64,000 nucleotides of DNA from Ichthyophis bannanicus. Lineage: Eukaryota; Chordata; Amphibia; Gymnophiona; Ichthyophiidae. The notes under the pieces were generated by a model. It was not told the origin of the DNA and made no database searches. It saw only the letters and a program-made list of their open reading frames with translations. The DNA is taken from NCBI GenBank assembly GCA_033557465.1, contig CM066035.1:902565309-902629308 (forward strand). The letters run 5' to 3'. The position numbers were made by a program, and so were the translations under genes. Of the stretch, positions 42,386 through 53,945 are shown in pieces (position 1 is the first letter of the stretch; each line of letters begins with the position of its first letter).

Positions 42386-42462
42386 GTACATAAATGTTTA
42401 TTATATTAGTTCTTTGTTTATTGCATATGGTGTCAATTTTAAAGGAGAAAGGAAAATATATA
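42386..42462. other. Intron start after the Scm-like exon
   Basis: It holds the donor GTACAT and AT-rich sequence up to the DIRS H terminus at about 42463. Confidence 0.6.
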
Positions 42463-43012
42463 TTCTCTGGGAACAAACAGGATGTCAGTCTTCAAATATG
42501 GGTGACGTCGGCACCAATGGAGCCAGTGCGGTAACCTCTCCCCAGCCTTCAAAGAAAGCCTTTGGGCTTCCTGCAAACCTGCCACCCGCAAGGCCTATGC
42601 CTTCAGGTGGCAAAGGGTCTGTGTGGTGCATAGAGAGGCGGATTAACCCCTTTTCCTGGTACTCCAGTACCTTCTCCATCTGTCCCAGGCAGGGCTGAAG
42701 TCTAACTCAATCAGAGTTCACCTCTGTGCGTTTTCAGCACATCATCATCTTGTCGAGGGCAAGGCCCTCTCTGCTCAGCCCCTTGTAACTTGATTCTTGA
42801 GGGGTCTACTACTGTAAGCCACCTGTCCACTCCCCGGGGGCATAGTGGCACCTCAACATAGTTCTTTCAAAACTCACTGTGCCATTGTTTGGGCCTCTCA
42901 GCTTGTGCCACCTCTCCTGGAAGGTGGTCTTCCTCATGGCGCTCACCTCAGCTCGTAGGGTCAGCGAGCTCCAGGTCCTGATGGCTTGCCCATCTTATAC
43001 AAGGTTACATAT
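42463..43012 (+). mobile_element. DIRS H: left ITR fused directly to recombinase sequence (large internal deletion)
   Basis: A left terminus (TTCTCTGGGAACAAACAGGA, CATATGGGTGACGTCGGCAC style) at 42463-42575 passes straight into YR sequence (TRKAYAFRWQR..., LQYLLHLSQAGLKSNSIRVH, TSARRVSELQVLMA; 42583-42995). Gag and pol are absent. The YR part is broken by stops. It ends where the ITR of DIRS D begins (about 43013), so D apparently landed in it. Confidence 0.7.
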
Positions 43013-43150
43013 GGGTGAGGACGGTGCAGACGTAGCCCTTGCAGAAGCATCTTCCCAGCTTTCAAAGAAAGCCTTTGGGAGATGCCACCATGCATGCATG
43101 GTCCCCTTCCCGCCCAAGGGTGCCATCTTCCTCAGTCTCCTTTTTTCTGC
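43013..43150 (+). repeat. Left ITR of DIRS D (5'-shortened)
   Basis: It is the inverse of part of 55555-55690, for example AGCTTTCAAAGAAAGCCTTT against AAAGGCTTTCTTTGAAAGCT. The outermost 30 or so bases are missing. Confidence 0.8.
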
Positions 43151-43383
43151 AGAACCCAACAGACGTCTGTCTTATTTCCCCAGAAAAAGTTGATTAATTA
43201 ATGTGAAAAAGCTTTTTTCTTTGCTCCGGTTGCGACCGGTCCCTTTCCTGCCTCTGAGCTCACTTGCCCCTGCATCACGTCTTGGAACCGTTTCCAGGAT
43301 TTTTCCCCAGCGCGATTTGCGCCTTTTTCTATCTGCTGGCCGTTTCAAGGGTCTTCAAGCCCGCCAAGGTACTTTTTCCCCCA

Positions 43384-44343
43384 ATGGCCAGCGGGTTCAA
43401 GAAGTGTGATCAGTGCACAAAAAACATGTCACTTACCAATACACACAATTGCTGCTTTTGGTGTCTAAGGCCCAACCATGACCCAGAGGTCTGTGTCCTC
43501 TGTAAAAAGATGTTGGCAAAATCCATCCAGTGCTGTCAGCAGAAGGAGGATGATATCTTCCTTGGGTCAGACTCTACCCCAGTATCCCCAGTAGCCTCAC
43601 AGTCCAAGGCCCCACACGGGTCCTCAGAGTAACGTAATACCCCCGCAGCGCCCGACTGGGACCGTAGACACTCTGACAATGGTTCCCCAAAGTGGGAACA
43701 CAAAAAAGAAGAAGAAATCCTCGAGGACCTCATCCTGGGACTCAGACACAGCAGGCAAGTCCCCATGCCAGGTCCCGCAGCCTGTGTAGAAAACCCGAGG
43801 AATCGTAGCAGGAGTGGCCAGCAAAGGTTCCCCGAACAGAAGTGGAGGCCTCTGGCGACAGGACCCGAACTCCCAAGGCCTGTCTCATCAAGGACTCCCT
43901 CTCCTCACCGACTCTGTACCCGGTGACCTCGGTATCCGCATCAAAGGCTGCACCTCCCCATGGGAAACCAGGATAATAGCGCTGGAGCGTAGTTTCACTG
44001 CCTACCTTGCCTTGCAGCAAGTGCCAACACCCGGCCCCACCGGTGCGTCTGCCGAGAACTCAGGAACCTCGTTATCAGGGACTCCCCCATTCGCCAAGCC
44101 AATCTTTGTGAGTCCGAAGCCTTGTCAATCCTCTGTGAGGTTCTCAGTCTTGCTCCCGCTTCTCGGGAGCGAGATCCTCCCCAGCGAGCGTAGCCACCGT
44201 GGGCCACCGGGCACCCAACCCGGGTCCTGAACTCCAGGCCCGGTCAGCCACCGAGTCCTCCACTGATTACTCCGACTGGGAGTCTGAGGACGAGGCATCC
44301 CCGGAGATGCGGAAGCACTGTGATCTCCCATCAGACCCATCTC
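43384..44343 (+). pseudogene. DIRS D gag, N-terminal part
   Basis: MASGFKKCDQCTKNMSLTNT has the gag cysteine layout (C8, C11, then CFWCLRPNH and CVLCKK). The frame starts at 43384 and becomes Ser/Pro-rich. A TAA follows SSE at about 43630. Further fragments (ITALERSF-like, LQQVPTPGPTGASAENSGTS; YSDWESEDEASPEM) show frame changes. The L2 LINE cuts it at 44343. Confidence 0.78.
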
Positions 44344-45840
44344 CTCCAACATCTACTACTGCTACTACTACTGAGCATTTGTATAGCACTACAGGATGTA
44401 CGCAGCACTGCACAAACATGTAAGAGACAGTCCCTGCTCATCAGAGCTTACAATCTAATCAACAGACAACACAAGGGAAACACAAGGAGATCAGGTGAGT
44501 CAAGATCCGAAAGCAACAGCGAAGAGGTGAGTTTTCAGCCTGGATTTGAAAATGGTCACAGAAGGCACCTGACGTATAGACTCAGGTAGTTTTTTCCAGG
44601 TGTAAGTTGCAGCAACATGAAAGGACTGAAGTCTGGAGTTAGCAATAGAAGAGAAGGGCACAGATAGAAGCGATTTGCCAGAAGAGCGGAGTTCCCGAGG
44701 AGGGGTGTAGGGAGAGATAAGAGAGGAAAGGTAGTGAGGAGCTGCAGTGAATGCACTTATATGTCAGCAGGAGAAGTTAGAATTTGATGCATTAATGGAT
44801 AGGGAGCCAATGAAGTGATGAGAAGAGGAATAATATGAGCATGACGAGGATGGCGGAAGATTAGCTGCGCAGCAGAGTGTTGAACAGATTGAAGGGGAGA
44901 GAGATGATTCAAAGGGAGACCAGCATGGAGTAGGTTACAGTAGTCAAGATGGGAGGTGATTAAGAAGTTGATAAGTGTCTTAATAGTGTGTTCAGAAAGG
45001 AATGGGCAGATTTTGTTGATGATATAGAGAAAGAAATGGCAGGTCTTAGCTATTAGATGTTTGTGTGTAGAGAGGGAGAGAGAGGAGTCAAAGACAACCC
45101 CAAGGTTGCGAGCTGAGGAAACAGGGAGTAATAGAGAGAAAGGAGGAAGAGGAGAGGAGGTTTTAGGGAGAATAATAAGAAACTCAGTTTTGGCCATCTT
45201 CAATTTCAAGTGGTGGTGAGACATCCAAGCAGCAATGTCAGAAAGGCAAGCAGAGATCCAGGCCTGGATTGCCGGAGAGATTTCAGGTGCAGAGAGGTAG
45301 ATCTGGAAGTCATCATAAAGATGGTACTGAAAGCCATGGGAAGAGATGAGTGCACCAAGGGACTGTGTATAGAGAGAGAAAAGGAGTGGTGGGTCCATGA
45401 CAGATCCTTGGGATACACTAATTGAGAGTAGGATAGCAGCAAAGGAGGATCCTCCATAAAAACACTGAAAGAGCGATGGGAGAAATAAGAGGAGAACTAG
45501 GATAGTACAGAGTCCTTAAAACCAAGTTAGGACAGAGTATCAAGGAGAATGTTGTGGTCAACAGTGTCAAAAGCAGCAGAGAGGTCAAGAAAGATGAGGA
45601 CAGAGTAAAGGCCCTTGGATTTTGTCAGGAACAAGTCACTGGAGACTTTGGCAGGAGTCGTTTCAGTAGAGTGTAAAGGAGGGCATGAGAAGAGAGAAAG
45701 TCAAGGCAGCGGTGGTGAACCGCATGTTCAAGTAGTTTAGAAATGGAGGGGAGGAGGGAGATGGGTCGATAATTAGAAGGACAAGTAGGGTCTAGTGAGG
45801 GTTTGTTGAGGAGAGGTGTAACCACAGCATGCTTGAAGGC

Positions 45841-45918
45841 TACAGGGACATTTGCAGTAGAGAGCAATAGGTTGAGAATATGAGAGATGTAAGGGACAAC
45901 AGTGGAGGAGATGGGGCT
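45841..45918. repeat. 78-bp direct repeat, left copy (target duplication of LINE F)
   Basis: This L2 sequence (TACAGGGACA...GGAGATGGGGCT) recurs at 50901-50978 with four differences. The left copy ends exactly where LINE F starts, and the right copy begins exactly after its tail. Confidence 0.85.
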
Positions 45919-47046
45919 CATCAACCAAACAAAGAGAGAATACCACACCAACCTCATACTCAAATCAAACAACAAACCGAGAGAGCTCTTCGAAATTGTG
46001 AAAACACTCACCAAGGAGAACAAATCCGACAGCGAAGTGAAAATAGACCCACAAACATTCGCAGACCACATCCAAGACAAATTCCACTCAGCTCCACGAA
46101 GGAATACTAACACAAGCACCAAACCAACCACCACCCCAAGAAAAACTTGGGACAAATTCAGCAACCCATCCACAGAGCAGCTCTCACACATCATCACCGC
46201 CCTCAACACAAGCACGGCCCCAACAGACCCATGCCCAGTCACATGGATCAAAACGACAAAGTCAAACTTCATCCACACCATACACAACATGGTGAAAAGT
46301 TCTCTAACACAAGGTATCATGCCAGACCAGCTAAAACTTGCCACAATAAGACCAATCCCGAAGAAATCAGCATTCGACAAAAACAACCCAGCAGCCTACA
46401 GACCCATCTCAAGCATCCCCCTACTGGCTAAGATTATTGAGAAAGTGGTACAACATCAACTACAAGACCACATCGACAACCACGCACAACTCGACCACAA
46501 CCAACATGGTTTCCGCCCCAACCATGGAGTTGAAACACTCCTGCTATACCTCTTTAACGACATACTACACCTCATAGACAACAGCAAGAACGGAATACTC
46601 ATGATCTTCATTGACCTATCATCATCATTTGACACAGTCGACCACGGAACACTACTAGCAAGACTACAGAACATCGGACTACACGGAGCCACACTGAGGT
46701 GGTTCCACTCTTACCTAACGGACAGACAGATATAGGTCAAGATTGGGCCCAACACATCCCGACCCATAAAAGTCATGCAAAGCGTACCCCAAGGATCCGC
46801 ACTATCAGCTCTCTTATTCAACATCTACATCCAACCAATATGCAACATCATAAAAGAGCACGGGCTAAAATACACAATCTATGCGGACGACATAATGATA
46901 TACACACCAATCGCCCTCGACAACCCAGACCACACCAAGATAACAGACTGTCTCACACATATGAACACCTGGTTTCAAGACAACAACATGACCATAAACT
47001 ACAGCAAGACCGAGGCGCTAATCATCACACGAGACTCCGACTTCAT

Positions 47047-47082
47047 TCCCCCCCCCCCCCCCCCCCCCATCCCCCCCCCGCG
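47047..47082. repeat. Poly-C tract inside LINE F RT
   Basis: Two runs of C separated by AT interrupt the RT frame between TRDSDF and the resumed frame at 47124. In LINE G the matching passage (NFTPPSHVSVN, about 49670-49700) has only CCCCCATCCC. Confidence 0.9.
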
Positions 47083-47748
47083 ACATCAAGATAGGCACCA
47101 CAACCATACCCATACAATCAGAAGTGAAATACCTCGGAGTGACAATGGACAAAGAACTTAACCTTCAGTCCCACATCAGCAAAACCACCAAAAATGCATA
47201 CCACAGGATGAGACTAGTACGACGCCTCAAGCCCCTCCTCACTCAGGAACACTTCCGCACAGTTTGTCAAGCACTAATAACCCCAATCCTAGACTTCTGC
47301 AACCCAATCTATCTAGGTCTAATGAAACAGACACTAAGACCATTGCAAATGGCACAAAACACTGCAGCATGCATAATTGCTGGCACCACAAGACAAGAAC
47401 ACATCACACCCACCCTAAAAGAGCTCCACTGGCTGCCTATCAGTGCCCGCATTAGATACAAGACAATCATAAACATTTTCAAAAGCAAACATCAATCATC
47501 AGCTTTCAGCCTACACCCACTCATACAACCAGACAACAGCACAAGACCGAGAAGAAGAGGCACATCCAACCGTGTCAACACACCTAAAGATATCAACAGG
47601 GTACGCAAGGACACCGAAAAACGAGCCTTATCAAAGGCGGCACCAACAATCTGGAACGTCCTCCCCGATGAACTGTGTTCAACAACAGACCTTAAGGAGT
47701 TCAGGAAACTACTGAAGACAATCCATACATACGAGACATCGGGAAAGC

Positions 47749-50363
47749 AAAAAAGGAGGAGGTGTACTCATAATCTCCAAATCAGACCTCAACTTCCACA
47801 TTCTGGACTCTTCTAGCACAAACAGCCTGGACATCCTCTCCGTTGCTATCCAACAATGCTCCCTCAACCTGTTATATAGAACACCATCCACTTCTCCAGA
47901 TGACCTTCCAACCATTATTGACCTTGCAGCTAACACCCTCTCTCCCAATAAACCAAATTGGATAATGGGTGATTTCAATCTCCCATCTTTACCCCAAAGC
48001 CATGCAAATGCGTTCCTTGATGCAATGGAAGACCTGGGTCTCAAACAAATCATCAATGAACCCACACATACAAAGGGGAACATTCTTGACTTGGTATTTG
48101 TTCCACACCCAGTCATGGACCAAAACCACAATCCTCCAATATCAGTCGTGGATGTACCCTGGTCCGACCACAAATTGATCATCATCCAGATACCCATCAA
48201 CAATGACCAGCCGAACAGAAGCCGACCTTCGAACATCACCTCTCGAACTGCCACTAGATGCTTTCGCCCCTTCGATAAGGAACACATCCTGTCGGAGACC
48301 CCATCACTCATCAACAAAACCACACCGGACCTTGATGAACTAATCGCTTACTGGAACTCCAGCCTGCTTGCCATCTCTCAACACTCGAACCCTAAGATTA
48401 CAGCAAGGACAAAAAGAAGCTCCACCCCATGGTTCTCCCCTGAGCTGCGATCGTCTCTTACACAACTACGTAGACTTGAACGCCGATGGCGCCGATCGCG
48501 CTCAACTGAAGATCAGACCGCTTACCGAACCCACCTTGCAATACACCGAGAAACAATCACTACCAAAATGAGACAATATCACACTGACACCCTAAAGAGG
48601 TCTCTGAACAAACCACGTGACCTCTTCAATCTGGTCAAATCCCTCTCAAAGGAACCATCTCCTGAACAACACAGCGAGATTCACCCACAAGAATTTGCTG
48701 ATTACCTGCAATCCAAGATTGTGCAAACCAACAAGGTGTTAGCGGTCCCATATCAAGAACCAACGGGCCTATCCCCACTTAACATATTTTCCACACCATC
48801 CACTAAATGTATCGAGGACACCATAGCTTCTCTCAACACCTCCACTGCACAGACTGACCCATGTCCAGCTTTTTGGATCAAGGAGCTACGTGATGTGTTC
48901 AGCCCTGTCATCGCAAACATAATGAAACTCTCCTTCACAACAGGATATTTTCCCACTTCACTCAAGCAGACTTCCATTAGGCCACTATTGAAAAACCCCA
49001 AACTTGATCCCCAAAGAGTTGACTCCTATCGACCAATAGCCAGTATCCCCCTCTTAACCAAAATAATTGAGAAAGAGGCACAACGGCAAATTCAAGATCA
49101 CATCGATGCTGCTGCTCCCTTAGACAGCTGCCAACATGGGTTCAAAGAACATCATGGGGTCGAGACACTACTCACTGGTCTATTCAACGATATCATCACA
49201 GGAATTGACAACATCCGTCAAGGTTTTGTGCTCATCTTCCTAGACATTGCCGCGGCGTTCGACTCCGTGAGTCACGAAATTCTCTTTGGAAGACTGAAAG
49301 AGAAGGGCGTCTGCAACAGTGCACTAGGATGGTGCAAATCTTATCTGGACGGTAGATGGCAATATGTGAAGTCTGGATCAGAAGAGTCAATACATTTCCA
49401 TCAAAAGCAAGGGGTACCTCAAGGCTCTTCGTTATCCTCCTTACTTTTCAATATCTACATGCAGCCCATCTGCAATATCATAAGATCATTCAATGTGAAC
49501 TGCTTGATATATGCAGATGATATTTTCTTATACATGCCCTTCTCCACAACTCACATGGACCTGGCCCCACTCACAGATTGCTTCAATGCAGTTTCAACAT
49601 GGCTCCAGACACAGAACCTATGCATTCAACATAAAAAAACAGAGGTGCTATTCATCACCAGAGACTCCAACTTTACTCCCCCATCCCACGTCAGTGTCAA
49701 CGAAGCTGATTTGCAAACTAAAGATGCAATAAAATACCTGGGAGTTATTTGGACCAACGTCTCGACATGAAACGCCACATAAGCAACATAGTCAAAACCG
49801 TTTATTTCAAAATCCGTTCACTCAAGCACCTACGCTCCCTGTTGGACCCAGATGATTTCCGAACCATATATCAAGCGCTGATCCTGCCACATTTTGACTT
49901 TGCAAATGCCATCTTACAAGGTCTCCCCCAATCCACACTAACCCCCTTACAGTTGGCCATGAATGCCGCAGCTAGGGTCCTTTACGGAGCATCCAGAAAC
50001 GACCACGTGACCCCCATTCTCAAACAGCTGCACTGGCTACCGATCCATGGGAGGATCACCTTCAAAACCCTTCTATTAGCTTTCAAGGCAATCAAAGGTA
50101 TTTCAGCCTCCTCACTCACGCATCTTATCCACATTGTCCCCCCCAACAGATCCAGAAGAGCAACAGCTGTAAACTTGCTAGCAATACCAAAGGCATCGAC
50201 AAAGTCCAACACGACAACCACAAACAGGGCATTCAGTTGTTATGTCCCCAAATGCTGGAATGCTCTACCCCCTGACATTAGGGCCATTGCCAATCTATAT
50301 CAGTTTAGGAAGGCTCTCAAAACCCACCTTTTCCTCCAATACTTCCCAGACAGCAATTGAACC
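47749..50363 (+). pseudogene. LINE G endonuclease-reverse transcriptase ORF, one frameshift
   Basis: This protein would nick target DNA and copy LINE RNA at the nick. Visible parts: endonuclease residues MGDFN (a catalytic-site motif) and SDH (general base). RT active site YADD follows PQGSSLSSLLF. A C-terminal region rich in HWLPI/FKTL patterns is shared with four other fragments in this window. The first frame ends VIWTNVST at 49770 and the correct continuation begins MKRHISNIVK in another register, so a single small indel near 49745-49765 breaks it. The start is lost by truncation. Confidence 0.83.
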
Positions 50364-50600
50364 TAGATATCCCTCTCAGGAAATGACCCAATCTAGAAAT
50401 GCCCTTACATGCATTATCTGATTTTCACCTTTCCTTCCAGTGTAAATAGCTTATGTATATAGTTAACCCCGTTATCCAAGTTTGTACTCCTGTTCGATGT
50501 AAAACCTGACAGCTTGTTGTTATGGTCGTTATGTTATGATGTAAACTGCACTGATACTAAATAGCGCGGTATATAAGAAATTGTAATAAATAAATAAACC
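47749..50600 (+). mobile_element. LINE G (CR1/L2-superfamily), nearly intact pol, 5'-truncated
   Basis: One open frame runs 47749-49770 (about 674 codons). It covers the end of an apurinic endonuclease domain (GGGVLIISKSD, MGDFNLP at 47965, SDHKLIIIQ) and RT (YRPIASIPLLTKIIEKEAQR, QHGFKEHHGVETLLTGLF, VLIFLDIAAAFDSVSHEILF, GVPQGSSLSSLLFN, IYADDIFLY at about 49507). A frame break near 49750 leads to the C-terminal part, 49749-50360 (HWLPIHGRITFKTLLLAFKA, FRKALKTHLFLQYF). The 3' UTR ends with the hairpin ACTGCACT...AGCGCGGT (50546-50570) and an AATAAATAAATAAA tail. The endonuclease start and ORF1 are missing. It is the youngest layer of this stack. Confidence 0.87.
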
Positions 50601-50900
50601 CTCTTCATAGAACACTACGGTGACATTAGTTAAACCATGCAACAGACACCTCAATTCCCCCCACATGTCACTATAATTGTAATTAAGCAAGGAACTGATA
50701 CCCATAGCATTGTAAATAGCGCACGCTGTAAATAGCACACGCTGTAAATAGCACCACAAGAATCAACGTCCAGACACACTCACACGCATACACTACTCAC
50801 TGCATGTACACACTATACACTGTATCTTATTGATTGTTTGCTGTTCAGACCGCCTTGATTGCAGGATAAGGCGGTATAGAAATAGGTTTAAATAAATAAA

Positions 50901-50978
50901 TACAGGGACAGTTGCAATGGAGAGCGATAGGTTGAGAATATGAGAGATGTAAGGGACAACAGTGGAGGAGATGGGGCT
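50901..50978. repeat. 78-bp direct repeat, right copy
   Basis: Partner of 45841-45918. L2 sequence continues directly at 50979. Confidence 0.85.
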
Positions 50979-51106
50979 TAGGAGATGGGTGGGGATAGGA
51001 TCAAAGAAGCAAGTAGTGAGTTTGGAGAAAGAAAGAAGGCGTGCAGTTTCCTCTTCAGAGATCACAGAACAGGAAGAGAGGGTAGCAGAGGTAGAGGGGG
51101 AAGGAC

Positions 51107-52062
51107 CAACATGGCGGTGTTGGTTCTTGCCCGAGGACACATCGTTCCTCAAGTTTGTTCGGGATAGGGTGAAGGCTTTGTCCTTCAACACGTTGTCGGA
51201 GGAAGACCCTTGCATGGAGGAACTCAAAATCCTCCAATATGAGGCCCCACCCAAGAAGGCCCTGCCGGTTCCTGTCCCTGCCATCCTCGGGTGGATTCTC
51301 CTTTGCATGTGGGAGACACCAGCATCGGTACCCATAGTCAGTCGATGCCTGGATACCATATACCAAGTCCAACAAGGCCCCGGCTTCTGAAAGTCGCAAC
51401 TGCCCCACACCTCTATGGTGATGGAGTAGACTATGCGCTGACAGACGAGCCACAAAACACACTTCTTCATGCTGTTGTGCAGGGAGTCCCGTGTCCTCGA
51501 CGCTCTTGGCTGCAAATGCTTCCAGGGCTCGATGTTGGCCTGCCGAATCCAAGCCTACCAGCTGTATATGTATCTTCGGGATCTGGCAAAGAAACTCGCA
51601 GGGTTCTCAGCGGGCCTCGGAGGGGATCACCTCCAGCAGTTCAAATCCTCACAAAGTGCATCGGGGAGTGTTTGAAGTACATTTCTCGAACTGCCTATCA
51701 CTGTTTCGAGTCAAACGCGAGGGTAGCTGCTGTGGGTATCTGCACTCGATGCCAAGCCTGGCTCCAGACATCAGACCTCGAGCAGTGGGTTCAAGAGAAA
51801 TTCCTCGACATCCCCTGCCTCGGTGAAAACTTATTTGGCAAGCTGATGGAAGAGAAGGCGGCGGAGATTGAGACAGAGTACCTCACGAGGACTCGGTTTT
51901 CCAGGAAGTCCTCCACCCTCCTTAAGAAGAAACCACTCGGGAAGAGGCCCCCATTCCAGAGAAAGGGCAGTCTTTCTGGGGCTACCCCCAATGCCAGCCC
52001 CCGAGACCCCACAGCAGGGTCACCAGAGAAAGGGAGCCGGCCAAAGCCCTTGCAAGCCTAAG
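51107..52062 (+). pseudogene. DIRS D gag, C-terminal part
   Basis: It resumes with EDTSFLKFVRDRVKALSF (51132-51185), VPVPAILGWILLCMWETPAS, IYQVQQGPGF then TGA (51388-51390). After frame changes: VLDALGCKCFQGSMLACRIQ (51490-51550), YLRDLAKKLAGFSAGLGG, ARCQAWLQTSDLEQWVQEKF (51745-51805) and PCLGENLFGKLMEEKAAEIE, then a Lys-rich tail. Confidence 0.8.
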
Positions 52063-52079
52063 GGCTCCAAGCTCCAGAC

Positions 52080-53940
52080 CCGTCTCCTACCCAGCTGGGG
52101 ACAGGTTATCGACTCCCTGAGCATAGCCTCTCCACCCTTGGAAGAGCAGCTATCAACAGGGGGGCATCTGGTACACTTTGCCCATCAGTGGCCTGCTATC
52201 ACCACCGACTCCTGGGCACTCCAAGTAGTCACAGAAGGCTACCTCCTTCAACTGAACCAGGCGCCTCCCCCTTTCTTCCCAGGAGAGCCCTCTCGGACTC
52301 CCATGCATCAGACCTTGCTACTACTGGAACTCGCAAGCCTCCGCACGGACAGAGCCATGGAACCAGTAGCCCATCACCTTAAGGGCAAGGGGTTCTACTC
52401 CCAGTGCTTTCTGGTCCCAAAAAGAGCAGGGTCCTAAAGCCTATCCTAGACTTGCGAAACCTGAACAAGTTCCTGGTGTGAGAGAAGTTCAAGATGCTCT
52501 CTGTTGGAACATTGCTGCCATACCTCCAGCAGGGAGACTGGCTATGCTCCTTGGACCTAAAGGATGCTTATACCCACATCATCATTCATCCCAGCTAGAG
52601 GAAGTATCTGAGATTCATGGTCGAGGGCAACCACACCCAGTACAGAGTACTACCCTTCGGGTATAGCCTTCACACCAAGAGTCTTCACCAAATGCCTAGC
52701 AATGGTGGCAGCCTACCTCCGTCTCCAGGGGACCTTCGTCTTCCCATATCTGGACAACTGGCTCATAAAGGGGGAGACAGCCACTGAGGTGCAGCAGGCC
52801 ACGGCCTATTCCATCAGTGTCCTACAGTACCTGGAGTTCATGATAAACCACCCAAGTCCCACCTCACTCCAACACAGGGCCTGGAGTTCATAGGGGCTCG
52901 ACTCGACACTCTTCAGGCCAAGGCCTTTCTCCCCTTGGATAGGGCAGGTCACCTCATGGCTCTGGCCACCAAGGTGCAAGACTGCTATACAGTGTCGGCG
53001 TGGTCCATGCTCCATCTGCTAGGCCACATGGCGTCCACAGTCCATGTTGTTCCCAACACTCACTTTTATATTCGGGCGGCCCAGTGGTGCCTACGCTCCC
53101 AGTGGAGCCTACGCTCCCAGTGGACACAAGCCACAGACAGGCTCTGGGACAGAGTTTTAGTGACCTGCAAGTTGTCAGAGTCACTCGACTGGTGGCAGAG
53201 GGTCCTTACTGGGCTGGGGTGCCCATTGTGAGGAACTCTGCACACAAGGCAACTGGTCCCTAGCGGAGAACCAGCAGCAGATCAAGCTGCTGGAGCCCAG
53301 GGCCATTTTTCTGGTAGTCAGGGCCTTTCACCACTGCCTGCAGCACCAGTTGGTGTTGGTCCAAATGGACAACCATGTCACGATGTTCTGCCTGAACAAG
53401 CAAGGGGGCACAGGGTCTTACCACCTCTGCCAGGAGGCAGTAACCATCTGCTCATACCTGATCAGTTAATGAATGCTTCTCAAAGCGGTGTACCTTCCAG
53501 GCCAGGACAGTGCCTTAGTGGACAGGCTGAGCAGGCTCCTCAAGCTGCACAAATGGTGACTAGACCTCAAGAGTGTCATAGCAGCTCTTCCGCCTCCGCG
53601 GCACCCCGAGTCTGGACCTCTTTACCAGCCCAATCAATGGTCAGCTGCCCCATTTCTGCTGTCGCCAGCTGCATCTGTTACGGGTAGCGATGAACGCCTT
53701 CCTCATCTCGTGGTCAGCCTTCTGTGCACCTTCCCTCCCATGACACTAATCGCACGGACCCTCTTCAAGGTCTTGCAGGACACCGCTTCTCTGAATCTGG
53801 TGGCCTAGGCAGCCTTGGTTCTCTGTGCTGCTCCGTCTCTCAACGGAGCCTCTTGTCCCTGTGGGGAATGCCCCGGGGCTACTTACTCAGGAGGAGGGCT
53901 CCCTTCTCCACCCCAACCTGGGGTCCCTGACATTAACGGA
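52080..53940 (+). pseudogene. DIRS D pol: RT, RNase H and methyltransferase remnants
   Basis: RT: QVIDSLSIASPPLEEQLSTG (52104-52160), GKGFYSQCFLVPKRAGS then stop (52437), LQQGDWLCSLDLKDAYTHI in another frame (about 52523-52580), FPYLDNWLIKG (about 52740-52770). Relative to DIRS A a piece before GLGCPL (about 53205) is missing, including the RNase H TTDAS box. QLVLVQMDNHVTMFCLNKQG (about 53350) and ADRLSR-like VDRLSRLL remain. The methyltransferase is faint (53615-53800). An 18-bp in-frame duplication lies at 53091-53125. Confidence 0.78.
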
Positions 53941-53945
53941 TAGCC

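Larger units (their letters stand above)
45919..50900 (+). mobile_element. LINE F (CR1/L2-superfamily), 5'-truncated, opened by LINE G
   Basis: The element is 45919-47748 plus 50601-50900. RT runs in one frame from 45919 (AADHIQDKF, YRPISSIPLLAKIIEKVVQH, HGFRPNHGVETLLLYLFNDI, LMIFIDLSSSFDTVDHG) with one TAG at 46733-46735. It continues with SVPQGSALSALLFNIYIQPI and IYADDIMIY (about 46870-46905). A C-tract at 47047-47082 then shifts the frame, and the C-terminal part follows at 47124-47748 (KYLGVTMDKELNLQSHI, HWLPISARIRYKT). Its 3' UTR and tail (AGACCGCCTTGAT...AAGGCGGTAT, AAATAAATAAA) lie after LINE G. Confidence 0.85.
44344..51106 (-). mobile_element. L2-type LINE, 5'-truncated, opened by LINE F
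   Basis: The element is 44344-45918 plus 50979-51106 (about 1.7 kb). The minus strand encodes RT fragments: SNYRPISLLPSISKLLEHAV (about 45700-45790), [20 protein letters not shown] (about 45340-45400), then YDDFQIYLS with the first Asp of the active-site box lost, and the C-terminal region to about 44757. Its 3' end has the (GTAGTA)n-like tail at 44350-44375. The 5' part resumes at 50979 with SPISSTVVPYISHI in both flanks. It is inserted in DIRS D gag. Confidence 0.83.
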
